A stretch of DNA of 64,000 nucleotides from Saprospiraceae bacterium (GTDB taxonomy: Bacteria; Bacteroidota; Bacteroidia; Chitinophagales; Saprospiraceae). Position numbers and translations under genes: made by a program. The stretch lies in assembly GCA_018057925.1 (NCBI GenBank), contig JAGPCT010000010.1:1-64000 (forward strand). The letters are read 5' to 3'. Positions within the stretch are counted from its first letter, which is position 1; each line of letters starts with the position of its first letter. Shown here piece after piece: positions 18,656 to 27,469 of this stretch. The notes below the pieces were generated by a model. The model made no database searches, was not told the origin of the DNA, and was given only the letters and a program-made list of their open reading frames with translations.

Positions 18656-18904
18656 GTGAATGATAACCATTTAATACTAAGTGGTATAATACTTATACTA
18701 TTCATTGTATTTGCTTATGGAGCGTCTCTATTAGCAAGTTTAAAAAAGAAGTATCACCTTGCTCTATTCTGTATTTTAACAACCGGCTTGGTGGTGAGAA
18801 TATTTAGCTCCTTAGACCCGATGGTGCATACTTGGGACGAGAGATACCATGCTCTTGTGGCTAAGAATATGATAGACCGCCCTTTAGAACCAAGGCTCTA
18901 TAAA
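18656..18904 (+). pseudogene. N-terminal stump of a family 39 glycosyltransferase
   Basis: About 83 codons from a GTG start encode a hydrophobic first helix (IILILFIVFAYGASLLA), a second (ALFCILTTGLVVRIF), then the loop HTWDERYHALVAKNMIDRPL. That loop is the periplasmic signature of GT39/ArnT-like enzymes, which move a sugar from a lipid carrier. Full-length relatives run to roughly 500 residues or more. Here homology stops at PRLYK; the last 12 codons up to 18940 read through unrelated DNA (the antisense of a RhuM-like fragment). The gene is therefore truncated by rearrangement and unlikely to function. Confidence 0.75.
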
Positions 18905-18907
18905 GTA

Positions 18908-19020
18908 TCCGTTAGCCACAAAGTATTCTCTCCCAACTGAGCTTTCACACCAGTTCGATTGTCAGGATTTTTGTATATTAAAATTTCTAAGTTGGAGCAT
19001 TGGCCTGTGGTCTGTATTTC
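18908..19020 (-). pseudogene. RhuM-like N-terminal fragment
   Basis: On the minus strand about 37 codons read EIQTTGQCSNLEILIYKN, then a stretch ending in ENTLWLT. This resembles the N-terminus of RhuM/virulence-associated family proteins (pattern: E-I-x-I-Y-x(3)-D-x(13)-E-x-x-x-W-L-T). It then stops at the junction with the glycosyltransferase stump. No start codon is intact. RhuM genes are common in restriction islands and other mobile regions. The call rests on a short match recalled from the family and is tentative. Confidence 0.45.
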
Positions 19021-19049
19021 GGCTTGATCAATAACCGAAGCGAGGCTCA

Positions 19050-20214
19050 TCACCATGCTTCTTTCATTAGAAAATCTGTAATATACAGGTGTTGTACACC
19101 TTCTATGGAATCTTTCCAAAACTCGTCCATCGTTACAACGTATTTTGGATATTGGTCGTTGATATTTAAAAGATTGCCAAATTCTCGTTTTACAACTTGT
19201 TCATTTTCTAATTTATAAGCCACTTGAATGTATATTTTTTTAGCTCTTTGTTGAGCTACAAAATCAATTTCACTACTATCCAATTTGCCCACATAAACCT
19301 TAAATCCTCTTCTTTTAAGTTCCAGAAAAACGATGTTTTCTAAAATGCCCGAAATCAAACGGTCTCGTTGCCCCATGGTGGCGTAAATAATGGAAATATC
19401 ACTCACATAATATTTTTCCTGTGTTTTCAGAATTTCCTTTCCTTTGATGTCGTAACGTGGAACTCTATACAGAATGAATGCAACTTCTAATGCATTCAGG
19501 TAATTATACACCGTATTGATGTCAATTCTTCGCTGTTGACTTTTAAAATAATCTGCAACATTTTTTCCTGAAAAAGTATTACCAATGTTATCAAAGGCAT
19601 ATTTAATAACTCGTTCTAGGAGTTCTATATCCCGAATTTTGTATCGCTGCACTGTATCCCTTAAAATAACAGACGAATAAATATCATACACCACTTTATA
19701 AGCCGTTTCCTCTGCATATTGTGTGGTATGAATTACCGGGAAGCCACCCATTCTTAAATAATATTCGAAAGTATTGTGTTGCTGCTCTTGCGAAAAATAG
19801 CTTTTTCTAAAATCCAGAAACTCTCGATAAGAAAGTGTGTAAATTGGTATTTCCACATAGCGTCCCGCCAGATAAGTGGCCAACTCTGAGGAGAGCAAAT
19901 GTGAATTGGAACCTGTGATATAAATATCCACGTTAAAATCCACCAATAAGGAATTGATGACTTTTTCCCACTCGTGTACTTCCTGTATCTCATCGAGTAA
20001 GATGTAATAGCGCTGCTTGTTTTTTATTTGCTGTTTTAGGTAAACATACAGTGCTTTGGCATTTAGTAAATCGGCATATTCAAAGCTTTCAAAATTGACC
20101 GAAATAACTTGTTTTGGCTTATTTACCACTTCTTCGGATACCGGTGATAATCTTGACCTGCGGTTTGTCAATAAAAGGTACAATCTGCTGAATGTATATG
20201 TTTCGTTCAATCAT
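19050..20214 (-). pseudogene. AAA_14/DUF4143 ATPase, frameshifted in the Walker A motif
   Basis: The natural ATG at 20214 opens a frame of 31 codons ending ITGIRRSGK, the start of the P-loop, followed at once by TAA (20121-20119). The rest of the protein continues in another frame, from about 20121 to 19050: VISVNFESFEYADLL, Walker B-like YYILLDEIQEV, DIYITGSNSHLLSSELATYLAGRY, then the DUF4143 C-terminal domain (EIDFVAQQRAKKIYIQVAY). Relative to the paralogue at 30816, roughly a dozen residues after GK are missing, so a deletion broke the frame. Family members are stand-alone ATPases of unclear function. An in-frame TTG at 20210 would give a product lacking Walker A. Confidence 0.88.
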
Positions 20215-20320
20215 ATTTTATGGCTACAACCACAAAAATAATAATTATTTTTTATTTTTTATGGTTATGACCCAAAATAGTTATTGGCTTCCTTTTTATA
20301 ATTCTTATGACTTGTTTCAT

Positions 20321-20420
20321 TTAAACCCAAATTCCACATTAGACAATTGCGGAATCGATTTACGACTCGTAATCAGCATTATACGGCTTTACAATACCTT
20401 TACTTTTGAATTCGGGTTTA
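20321..20420. repeat. Dispersed intergenic repeat, copy B
   Basis: This runs from AAACCCAAATTCCACATTAG through GGAATCGATTTACGACTCGT and AATCAGCATTATACGG to ACTTTTGAATTCGGGTTTA. It has outward AACCC/GGGTT ends and an internal hairpin around TTCCACATTAGACAATTGCGGAA-like sequence. It is the same family as 54167-54316. Confidence 0.75.
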
Positions 20421-20453
20421 TGTTACCTACATGATAGCAATTCGTATTACAAT

Positions 20454-20843
20454 TCAAAAATAATAGTAAAACAACAATGAAATGGGTAATGAACACAAAA
20501 TAAAAGAAACTCTATAGGCACTTTTCTTTAAAATAAAAGCAACAACAAACACAGTGCTTAACATGAATAAAGTTCCCACAAACTCAAAGTTAAGTCGCAT
20601 TAATGCTAACAATATATAAAATATAGGCCCGGCTAACAGCCATTGTAACTTTACACGACTATTCAAATCTGAAAAATATTGAACTTCAGATATCCAAATA
20701 GATAACAGTATGGTAAAGATTATTGAAAACGCTTTTGTGCTAACGGTTACATTTCCTATGTCAAATTGTAACATACCCCAGATCACAATCATAAAAACCG
20801 AAAATGATAGTAATATCCCTTTTTCTTTTATATTTTTCATCAT
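20454..20843 (-). CDS. Small polytopic membrane protein
   Basis: A 129-residue (or 128 from the second Met) very hydrophobic protein with four predicted membrane helices (about residues 10-27, 36-50, 66-85, 90-125) and basic loops. No family is recognised. It lies between the broken ATPase and the copper ATPase, with no close neighbour on its strand. It could be a real orphan gene; no conserved motif supports a function. Confidence 0.5.
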   Translation of the reverse strand: MMKNIKEKGILLSFSVFMIVIWGMLQFDIGNVTVSTKAFSIIFTILLSIWISEVQYFSDLNSRVKLQWLLAGPIFYILLALMRLNFEFVGTLFMLSTVFVVAFILKKSAYRVSFILCSLPISLLFYYYF

Positions 20844-21395
20844 AACTAATGTATTTTGAGTTTTATGTATTTATAATCAAAAGTATAACTTAATTTCTGT
20901 TTTGCCAAGTATAATTTGTTAATAATATATATGTAGCACTTTTTATACTTTTGACTATTTTTTATTCATCAATGTGTGTATAACAAATTTCCCTAATGAC
21001 TTCATTATTTTTTCCCTTCTATCTCCCCTGAAGCGGGAGAACCAAATAATGAAGTCATTCCTTCCAAAGAGTTTAAATATCAATTAAAGAGTCAGAATTT
21101 GAGTGGAATAAAAAATGAGAGGGCAATATGTTATAAACACTTCATCAATCAGTTGATAATCCCATTAAGTACAATACTCCTTCTATCCCACGCAAAACTA
21201 AATGTTTAAACCATTTTTTGTATAGATATATAGCTGCAGTCAGTTGTATCAATTAAAATATCAGAAAAGGATGACTCCGTGAATTGTTGTCAAGCATTCA
21301 TCTTGACCAAAATGTTACAAATCTTTCCCAAAAAAGTGTAACATTTAATAGCTGCTTTCTTACGACCTTTGCATTACATCAAATTTTACAGTATT
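20844..21395. other. Long spacer before the copper ATPase
   Basis: A 552-bp region without a credible ORF. It contains the nested stem-loop at 20995-21059 and, immediately upstream of copA, GACCTTTG at about 21364-21371, one base off the TAnnTTTG -7 box. That box gives a short leader to the ATG at 21396. No recognisable CueR/CopY-type operator was found. Confidence 0.45.
20995..21059. repeat. Nested perfect stem-loop
   Basis: A 16-bp perfect inverted repeat, AATGACTTCATTATTT (20995-21010) and AAATAATGAAGTCATT (21044-21059), encloses a second 6-bp hairpin, TCTCCC (21022-21027) / GGGAGA (21035-21040). It is far from both flanking genes (152 bp from the membrane protein start, 336 bp from the copA start). 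It is not a plain T-run terminator. Confidence 0.7.
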
Positions 21396-23810
21396 ATGTC
21401 TGAAAATAGTCCATCCACCATTTACTTACCACTCGAAAATGTAGAAAGCGAACACTGTGCGCTTATTGTAGATCGAGGATTAGGACAGGTAAACGGTGTC
21501 ACAGAGCATCGGGTAGAGCTCAATAACCGACGTGCGGCCATCAAAGTGGAAAACAAAGAAGTTGTTAAAGAAGCTATTAAGAAAATCAAAGATATGGGAT
21601 ATGGTGTTTCTACCGTCAAAGGTACATTTCCTGTCCTGGGTATGACCTGTGCATCATGCGCATCGAGTGCTCAAACGATAGCGCAAGGTACAGCGGGTGT
21701 AATTGACGCTTCTGTCAACTTTGCAACGGGCAACCTCACTGTCGAATACCTTCCTAATTTAGCCAATCCGGATGCCCTTAAAAAAAGTTTACAATCAGTA
21801 GGTTATGACCTATTGGTCGAAGACGAGAAGTCTCAGCAGTCCAGTCTTGAAGAGATACACGCAAAGGCTTTGTCTCAGTTAAAGAGAAAGACTTTACTTG
21901 CGATTATTTTCTCCTTACCGGTTGCTATTATTGGTATGTTTTTTATGCATATCCCTTATGCTAATGAAATAATGTGGGTTCTTTCTACTCCGGTTGTTTT
22001 ATGGTTAGGAAGAGTATTCTTTATCAATGCCTGGAAACAAGCTAGTCACCGTTCCGCCAATATGGATACTTTAGTTGCATTGAGCACCGGAATAGCTTAT
22101 TTTTTCAGTGTATTCAATATGTTATATCCTCAATTTTGGGAGACTCGAGGACTTGAGTCGCATGTTTATTTTGAAGCAGCTGCCGTCATAGTTACCTTTA
22201 TTTTATTGGGTCGTTGGTTAGAAGAAAACGCCAAAAGCAACACATCATCAGCTATAAAAAACCTGATGGGGCTTCAACCTAATACGGTGACTTTGATAGA
22301 TGAAAATCAAGGAGAAGTGGAAGTTTCGATAGAATCCGTCGTTGTTGGGGACGTTATCTTGGTAAAGCCAGGTGAAAAAATTGCCGTTGATGGACTTGTT
22401 GTAAGCGGCACGTCTTATGTTGATGAGAGTATGCTCAGTGGAGAGCCTATCTCTCAGTTGAAACAAGTATCTGATAAGGTGTTTGCCGGTACCATCAATC
22501 AAAAAGGGAGCTTCCGCTATGAGGCAATAAAAGTAGGCAAAGATACCATGCTTGCCCAAATAATCCGTATGGTTCAAGACGCACAAGGGAGTAAGGCTCC
22601 TGTGCAAAAATTAGTAGATAAAATAGCCGCTGTTTTCGTTCCAACCGTTATTGTAATTGCATTGTTGACCTTTGTTATGTGGTGGATATTGGGTGCAGAC
22701 AATGGCTTGGTACATGGTTTGATGGCGGCGGTAACAGTTCTTGTAATTGCGTGTCCTTGTGCCTTAGGATTAGCGACGCCGACGGCTATCATGGTTGGAG
22801 TAGGTAAAGGAGCGGCACAAGGAATTCTTATTAAAGATGCCGAAAGTCTCGAATTGGCCAAAGAAGTGAATGCCTTGGTATTGGATAAAACAGGTACAAT
22901 AACAGAAGGACGGCCGGAGGTAATAGAATTTTTATGGTCACAAGGGAAAGACTATTTAGCTCCAGTTTTACTGTCCATTGAAAAACTTTCAGAGCATCCC
23001 CTCGCAGAGGCCGTAGTACAGCATTTTAAAGAAGAGCAACAAGTTGAGTTGTCGCACTTTGAAAGTATAACCGGGCATGGTGTACAAGCTGAATACAAAC
23101 AAGAAGTCTATTTTGTAGGCAACAAGAAGCTTCTTTTTGAAAATAAAATATCCATACCGGGTGACCTCCAAGAAAAAGTAAATGATTGGGGGCGACAAGC
23201 AAGGACAGTTATTTGGTTTGCCAACAGTAAAGAAGCTGTAGGGGTGGCAGCTATTGCAGACAAAATAAAACCTACCTCGACGCTTGCCATCCGACAGTTG
23301 CAGGAAATGGGGATAGAAACTTATATGCTTACAGGCGACAACAAAGATACGGCTGAAGCGATAGCTAAGGAAACCGGTATTCATCACTTTCACGCCGAGA
23401 TGCTGCCACAGGGCAAAGCCGATTTTATTATGAACCTCCAAAAAGAAGGGAAAGTAGTAGCTATGGTGGGCGATGGTATCAATGATAGCTCCGCACTGGC
23501 TACAGCCGATGTAAGTATCGCTATGGGGCAAGGCAGTGATATCGCCATGGATGTAGCCAAGATGACTATCATCTCCTCTGATCTGACTAAGATGCCACAA
23601 GCTATCAAGCTCTCTAAATACACAGTTGCCACTATCCGCCAAAATCTATTCTGGGCATTTATTTACAACCTCATTGGAATACCTATTGCCGCCGGCATAC
23701 TTTATCCCATCAACGGCTTTTTACTCAATCCTATGATTGCAGGAGCAGCAATGGCGTTGAGCAGTGTAAGCGTGGTTACCAACAGCCTTCGTCTAAAGTG
23801 GAAAAGTTAA
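21396..23810 (+). CDS. copA: Copper-exporting P-type ATPase
   Basis: This is 804 residues from the ATG at 21396. It is a P1B-type ATPase that pumps Cu+ out of the cytosol. Two N-terminal HMA-like domains are present. The second has the metal motif MTCASC; the first (about residues 8-65) keeps the fold but has a lone Cys (SEHCALIV), so it probably does not bind copper. Core motifs: CPCALGLATPTA (transmembrane metal site), DKTGTITEG with phosphorylated Asp about 497, SEHPLAEAV and GDGINDSSAL. A copper chaperone gene lies 52 bp downstream, so the two are likely co-regulated. Confidence 0.93.
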   Translation: MSENSPSTIYLPLENVESEHCALIVDRGLGQVNGVTEHRVELNNRRAAIKVENKEVVKEAIKKIKDMGYGVSTVKGTFPVLGMTCASCASSAQTIAQGTAGVIDASVNFATGNLTVEYLPNLANPDALKKSLQSVGYDLLVEDEKSQQSSLEEIHAKALSQLKRKTLLAIIFSLPVAIIGMFFMHIPYANEIMWVLSTPVVLWLGRVFFINAWKQASHRSANMDTLVALSTGIAYFFSVFNMLYPQFWETRGLESHVYFEAAAVIVTFILLGRWLEENAKSNTSSAIKNLMGLQPNTVTLIDENQGEVEVSIESVVVGDVILVKPGEKIAVDGLVVSGTSYVDESMLSGEPISQLKQVSDKVFAGTINQKGSFRYEAIKVGKDTMLAQIIRMVQDAQGSKAPVQKLVDKIAAVFVPTVIVIALLTFVMWWILGADNGLVHGLMAAVTVLVIACPCALGLATPTAIMVGVGKGAAQGILIKDAESLELAKEVNALVLDKTGTITEGRPEVIEFLWSQGKDYLAPVLLSIEKLSEHPLAEAVVQHFKEEQQVELSHFESITGHGVQAEYKQEVYFVGNKKLLFENKISIPGDLQEKVNDWGRQARTVIWFANSKEAVGVAAIADKIKPTSTLAIRQLQEMGIETYMLTGDNKDTAEAIAKETGIHHFHAEMLPQGKADFIMNLQKEGKVVAMVGDGINDSSALATADVSIAMGQGSDIAMDVAKMTIISSDLTKMPQAIKLSKYTVATIRQNLFWAFIYNLIGIPIAAGILYPINGFLLNPMIAGAAMALSSVSVVTNSLRLKWKS

Positions 23811-23862
23811 AAAAACTATTTATTTTTAAATATTGTTATAATGATAAAATCAGAAAATAAGG

Positions 23863-24084
23863 ATGGATAATAAAGTATTAAAATTTAAAACGAACATCAA
23901 TTGTAGTGGCTGTGTGTCCCGTGTAACGCCCTTTTTAAATGAATTTGCCGGACCGGAACATTGGTCTGTGGATACGGACAATAAAGATAAAATCTTAACA
24001 GTGGAGCATTCAGCATCGACAGAAAACGCCATCATTGAAAGTGTTAAAAAGGCAGGATTTCAAATAGAAATTATTTCTGTTTAA
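23863..24084 (+). CDS. copZ: CopZ-like copper chaperone (HMA domain)
   Basis: A 73-residue stand-alone heavy-metal-associated domain with the metal-binding motif NCSGC at residues 11-15 and a typical beta-alpha-beta pattern ending SVKKAGFQIEII. It probably carries Cu+ to the CopA ATPase encoded just upstream. Since the first HMA of that ATPase lacks CxxC, this free domain may be the main donor; that is inference. Separate HMA proteins in Bacteroidota may also handle mercury or zinc, but the copA context favours copper. Confidence 0.85.
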   Translation: MDNKVLKFKTNINCSGCVSRVTPFLNEFAGPEHWSVDTDNKDKILTVEHSASTENAIIESVKKAGFQIEIISV

Positions 24085-24113
24085 AGAAATGTATAAAAAT
24101 TTCTTTTTATTGT

Positions 24114-24121
24114 TATCTTTG
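24114..24121 (+). promoter_or_regulatory. -7 promoter box for tRNA-Arg
   Basis: TATCTTTG fits the TAnnTTTG consensus exactly. It lies 22 nt before the mature tRNA 5' end, so the gene probably has its own promoter separate from copA/copZ. Confidence 0.5.
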
Positions 24122-24143
24122 CGCTCGCTTTCTTAAAAGCTAC

Positions 24144-24217
24144 GGTTCCTTAGCTCAGCTGGATAGAGCAACTGCCTTCTAAGCAGTAGGTCATAGGTTC
24201 GAATCCTATAGGGACTA
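24144..24217 (+). tRNA. tRNA-Arg (anticodon TCT)
   Basis: A full cloverleaf folds by eye. The acceptor arm GGTTCCT/AGGGACT has two G-T wobbles, the D arm is GCTC/GAGC, the anticodon stem is ACTGC/GCAGT with loop CTTCTAA (anticodon TCT, reading AGA), and the T arm is ATAGG/CCTAT with loop TTCGAAT. The discriminator base is A. CCA is not encoded (CTA follows). The length is 74 nt. Confidence 0.96.
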
Positions 24218-24223
24218 CTAAGT

Positions 24224-24265
24224 AACAACAAGGGCTTCAATCGATTGAAGCCCTTGTTGTTTTCA
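24224..24265 (+). terminator. Intrinsic terminator after tRNA-Arg
   Basis: A 38-nt perfect palindrome (24224-24261), centred on AATCGATT with arm AACAACAAGGGCTTC, ends in TTTTC seven nucleotides after the tRNA. As it is symmetrical it could also stop minus-strand transcription, though the T-run is on the plus side. Confidence 0.8.
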
Positions 24266-24300
24266 CCGGTTTTCTAAAACAGATGCATAGAAAATTTTAT

Positions 24301-24350
24301 CGCTTGGTCCAAATTCCGTATTTGTCTATTGTGGAATTAGGGTTAAATGT
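24301..24350. repeat. Dispersed intergenic repeat, partial copy C
   Basis: The fragment CCAAATTCCGTATTTGTCTA followed by TTGTGGAATTAGGGTTAAA keeps only the TTCCGxATTTGTCTAxTGxGGAA hairpin end of the repeat seen whole at 54167-54316. Confidence 0.6.
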
Positions 24351-24376
24351 TTCTACGGTATAACAATTGTTGATAT

Positions 24377-25735
24377 TTATGGCCGATGGATCACAAATCT
24401 GGCTTGCAACAACTTGCTTTCTACCTCATAGACCATCAAATAAAACCCGGGATTCAAGTTGGCAACATCAATGGTTGAAGATGAGACGGACTCTATTCTC
24501 TTTACGACTTGACCCATGGCATTATAAACTGTTAGGACGCCATTTGTAGCAACATGATGTAAGTGAATTGTGTTTTGAGCCGGATTTGGATAGATTGCCA
24601 TTTGATTAATTGCTCTATCAATTGTTCCTAATTTCCAGTTATACAAAGTATCTCTCTGACTAGTTAAAACCTTACGCATGTGTGACACTTGACCATTGGT
24701 GAATAAAGATTGACAGATATCGTTGGAGTAATCCATATAGTTTTCCCACATATCAGGCAAGTCATTTGGTTCGGATGTATTACATGTATTTATGCTGGCG
24801 TCCGGACACGTTCCGGCTTCTTGAGAAGAAAGGTTCATTGTCGGAGTATCATCTATGCCATCTGTACCGCATTCTTCATCTCCGTCGATGTGTCTAAGTC
24901 CCAAATAATGGCCTATCTCGTGTACGGCAGTTCTCCCGGCAGAGACCAAGCCCTGAAGGTCTTCTTTAAAGGGATTGTTGTTGCCAATAGTCTGATATTG
25001 CAAAAATACACCATCGACGATACCATCTACAGAGCCTTCCGGCCAGTTGTCGGGAAGACTTGGATACCGAGGAGGTGTCGCAAGTCCCAATAATGCTGGG
25101 AAATATACACCGAGGAAGGAGATACCGGCATCTGCAACCCAGATGTTCAGATATTTGTTGGTAGGCCACGCATCCTGACCACCTTTTTCGGTAAACTTCA
25201 TTCTCTCGAAATCCTCTAAGTTAAATGTTCCCAAGATAATAGAAATGTCACCAAAGGTCTCAATATCTGTCTTTGTGCGGGTTATGCCAGTGGTTGGATT
25301 ACCATCCGGGTCTATTTCTGCCAAGAAAAACTCTATTTCTGCATCTCCGGCAAGTGGTTTAAATATATTCCTGGTATTGGCCGTGTCGGCATGTCGATTG
25401 CGGAATGCATCGTTGAGCACCTTTATTTGGTTGTTTATCAAGGAATCATCGATGTTTTGCCTATTGGTGTTATATATGACATGGAACACAACAGGGATTC
25501 TATACACTTCTCCACTTCTGGGTAAAACACTTTGTTCTGCCATCTCAAAAGCTCGTTTTTCACGCTCTATATATCCGGGATGTTTAACCTCCAAAGCCTG
25601 GCGATACAAATCATTGCCACAACGGTGTACCTTCAACTTTTGCTGTGCTTCGACATGAATAGGTAAATATAAAAATAGTGTGAAAACCAGCCAAAGAGCG
25701 GTGTTTAAAAGTTGTTTTTTGTCAAAATGAATCAT
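24377..25735 (-). CDS. Secreted M43 (pappalysin-like) zinc metalloprotease with T9SS sorting domain
   Basis: A 452-residue protein with an N-terminal signal peptide (hydrophobic about residues 10-27). The catalytic zinc site AVHEIGHYLGLRHIDGD lies at about residues 270-286 with the extended HExxHxxGxxH. It is followed by the family features CGTDGIDDTP and NYMDYSNDICQSLFTNGQV, where MDY carries the Met-turn. The last ~75 residues (AIYPNPAQNTIHLHHV..., LNPGFYLMVYEVES) are a T9SS type-A C-terminal sorting domain. It is therefore secreted or surface-anchored through the PorW/SprE-containing system. Known relatives (cytophagalysin/ulilysin) digest extracellular proteins. Confidence 0.92.
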   Translation of the reverse strand: MIHFDKKQLLNTALWLVFTLFLYLPIHVEAQQKLKVHRCGNDLYRQALEVKHPGYIEREKRAFEMAEQSVLPRSGEVYRIPVVFHVIYNTNRQNIDDSLINNQIKVLNDAFRNRHADTANTRNIFKPLAGDAEIEFFLAEIDPDGNPTTGITRTKTDIETFGDISIILGTFNLEDFERMKFTEKGGQDAWPTNKYLNIWVADAGISFLGVYFPALLGLATPPRYPSLPDNWPEGSVDGIVDGVFLQYQTIGNNNPFKEDLQGLVSAGRTAVHEIGHYLGLRHIDGDEECGTDGIDDTPTMNLSSQEAGTCPDASINTCNTSEPNDLPDMWENYMDYSNDICQSLFTNGQVSHMRKVLTSQRDTLYNWKLGTIDRAINQMAIYPNPAQNTIHLHHVATNGVLTVYNAMGQVVKRIESVSSSTIDVANLNPGFYLMVYEVESKLLQARFVIHRP

Positions 25736-26022
25736 AATCCGGTTGTTTTTTGAATATTTAGAATATAAAATAGCGCATTCATATCATTCGGACAAACATA
25801 ATGTAATCTTTTGGGTTTTCAAAGAGAAAATAACTTTGTTGTACATTGCTTTCATCTGAACGCTATCCTTACCGGTAGTTTTATACTAATTATCAAGCAA
25901 CCCATGGTTTTGTCGTATTGTATTGATTGAATATTTGTAATAGTCCAATCGGCATAATCAAGAAGCGAAAGATTCAACTATCCCGTCATTTGTTAAAAAA
26001 ATTGATGACCTTTGTTCTAAAT

Positions 26023-27198
26023 ATGGAACAAGAAGAAAAGTTAACATTATTTTTAAAAGAAATAGTCACTGCAGTCAACAGTTCTGACTGGTTGTCAGTC
26101 ACACTAAGTCAGCCTAGAGACAAAGCCGGAAAAGCCAAAAGTCTTTATTTTAGACCCTTGGAGCTCAAGGGTAAAATCGTTGTACAGATGGTTGTCCGCT
26201 ACAAAGACAAAGAAGAGACTAAAAACTTCAATATTCCGGAGTTTTTAGCCTTTGCCAGCCAAAGTATCCGTCAACATTTTTATTATGCACATCTTATTAC
26301 GCCACATAAGGAAGGGCACTTGCTGATATCCAAACGGGGTTTCGTCACTTTGAAATGGAAAAAAACGATTCAGAAAGAAACTCCGACGCTAATCCACGAC
26401 AAAGAAAAAAGTTATACCATTCCGCCCAATGCCCCTTTTTTCCATAGACTGGGCATCAGTTCGAAAGAAGGAGTCGTCCTGCCAAGCCAGTTCAGTAAAT
26501 ACAAACAAATATGTCGGTATGTAGAGCTATTGTTTCCACTTTTGGAGTCGCTCAATCCGGGAGATCCGTTGACTGTGGCTGATATGGGTTGTGGGAAGGG
26601 GTATTTGACATTTGCCCTTCACCAATACTTGATGAATTCCGGTTTTGCACACACAAGGACAATAGGCGTTGATCTCAAAGAGGAAGTAATCTATACAAAC
26701 AATCAAATAGCCCGTGAAACAAACATGGAAGGGCTCGACTTTATTTATGGAGATATTGCCAGTACCGTTGACCTAAAAACGGATATGCTCATCGCTTTAC
26801 ACGCATGCAATACAGCTACCGACGAAGCCATTTTCTATGGACTTCAACAAAAAGCTAAAATTATCGTCGTGGCCCCCTGTTGTCATAAGCAAGTGCGGAA
26901 GTCGATGGAGAGCAATGATGTCACTGGGTCTTTATTTAGATATGGCATCATTCAGGAACGTTTTGCCAGTGATTTAACGGATCTGATTCGGGCTAATGTG
27001 TTGAAATACTATGGCTATCAAGTGAAAGTAATGGAATTTGTTAATGTGGAACATACGCCTAAGAATATCATGATAACCGCAGAATATAAAGGAAATGTAA
27101 CCGAAAGTGCGAGAACAGAAGTGGAAAACTGGATGAAGTTATTTGGAATAAGAGAACATTATTTATTGCAAAAATTAGGCTGGAGTAACAAGTCATAA
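26023..27198 (+). CDS. SAM-dependent methyltransferase (METTL25-like)
   Basis: This is 391 residues from the ATG at 26023. The frame is open from 25927, but only via a TTG and poorly conserved residues. The SAM-binding glycine motif VADMGCGKGYLTFAL is at about 184-198, followed by GVDLKEEVI and the motif-IV-like LIALHACNTATDEAI. A distinctive APCCHKQ segment lies near residue 284. The N-terminal ~140 residues are a separate domain with YFRPLELKGK. The family resembles METTL25/predicted RNA methyltransferases; the target in bacteria is not established to my knowledge. It is a single gene, cytosolic. Confidence 0.8.
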   Translation: MEQEEKLTLFLKEIVTAVNSSDWLSVTLSQPRDKAGKAKSLYFRPLELKGKIVVQMVVRYKDKEETKNFNIPEFLAFASQSIRQHFYYAHLITPHKEGHLLISKRGFVTLKWKKTIQKETPTLIHDKEKSYTIPPNAPFFHRLGISSKEGVVLPSQFSKYKQICRYVELLFPLLESLNPGDPLTVADMGCGKGYLTFALHQYLMNSGFAHTRTIGVDLKEEVIYTNNQIARETNMEGLDFIYGDIASTVDLKTDMLIALHACNTATDEAIFYGLQQKAKIIVVAPCCHKQVRKSMESNDVTGSLFRYGIIQERFASDLTDLIRANVLKYYGYQVKVMEFVNVEHTPKNIMITAEYKGNVTESARTEVENWMKLFGIREHYLLQKLGWSNKS

Positions 27199-27256
27199 GG
27201 CATTTGATTGCACCTTGTATTCTTTTTCTTATCAAAGGCTCAATGGTGATTTATAT

Positions 27257-27370
27257 AAACCGGCATTCAGCAGTAAAGGTTTTGAAAAAACGCATAATGC
27301 TGATTATGAGGGACGTCCCGATGTACGAATCGTTTCCGCATTTGTCTAATGTGGAGTTTGGGATAAAATT
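27257..27370. repeat. Dispersed intergenic repeat, copy D
   Basis: Reverse-oriented copy: ATTCAGCAGTAAAGGTTTTG, AATGCTGATTATGAGGG, CGATGTACGAATCG, TTTCCGCATTTGTCTAATG and GGAGTTTGGG. It lies between the methyltransferase gene and the Trp leader promoter. A 78-codon open frame crossing it is an artefact. Confidence 0.75.
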
Positions 27371-27426
27371 GGACTTAATACTTTATAAAAGAGAGAAATG
27401 TCGAAACTATATTTTTTGGAACATTA

Positions 27427-27457
27427 TTTGCATAGTTTAATTAATTCAATACATTTG
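27427..27457 (+). promoter_or_regulatory. Promoter of the Trp leader / TrpB2 transcript
   Basis: A -33 TTTG (27427-27430), a 19-nt spacer, then the -7 box TACATTTG (27450-27457). This is the Bacteroidota consensus TTTG-N19-TAnnTTTG with no mismatch. The predicted transcript start near 27463 is just before the leader ATG at 27470. Confidence 0.75.
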
Positions 27458-27469
27458 TAAAAAAAATCT

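Noticed and set aside
18656..18940. 94-residue membrane protein as an intact gene
   Set aside because: The sequence is the start of a glycosyltransferase 39 and its last codons read through unrelated antisense DNA, so it is a stump.
19050..20210. 386-residue intact ATPase from a TTG start
   Set aside because: It lacks Walker A; the true ATG at 20214 and half the P-loop lie in another frame ending at a TAA.
22989..23642. 217-codon minus-strand ORF
   Set aside because: Antisense shadow of the copA gene, whose motifs are continuous on the plus strand.
27204..27440. 78-codon plus-strand ORF between the methyltransferase and the Trp leader
   Set aside because: It is made almost entirely of a dispersed repeat copy and the promoter region; no protein features.
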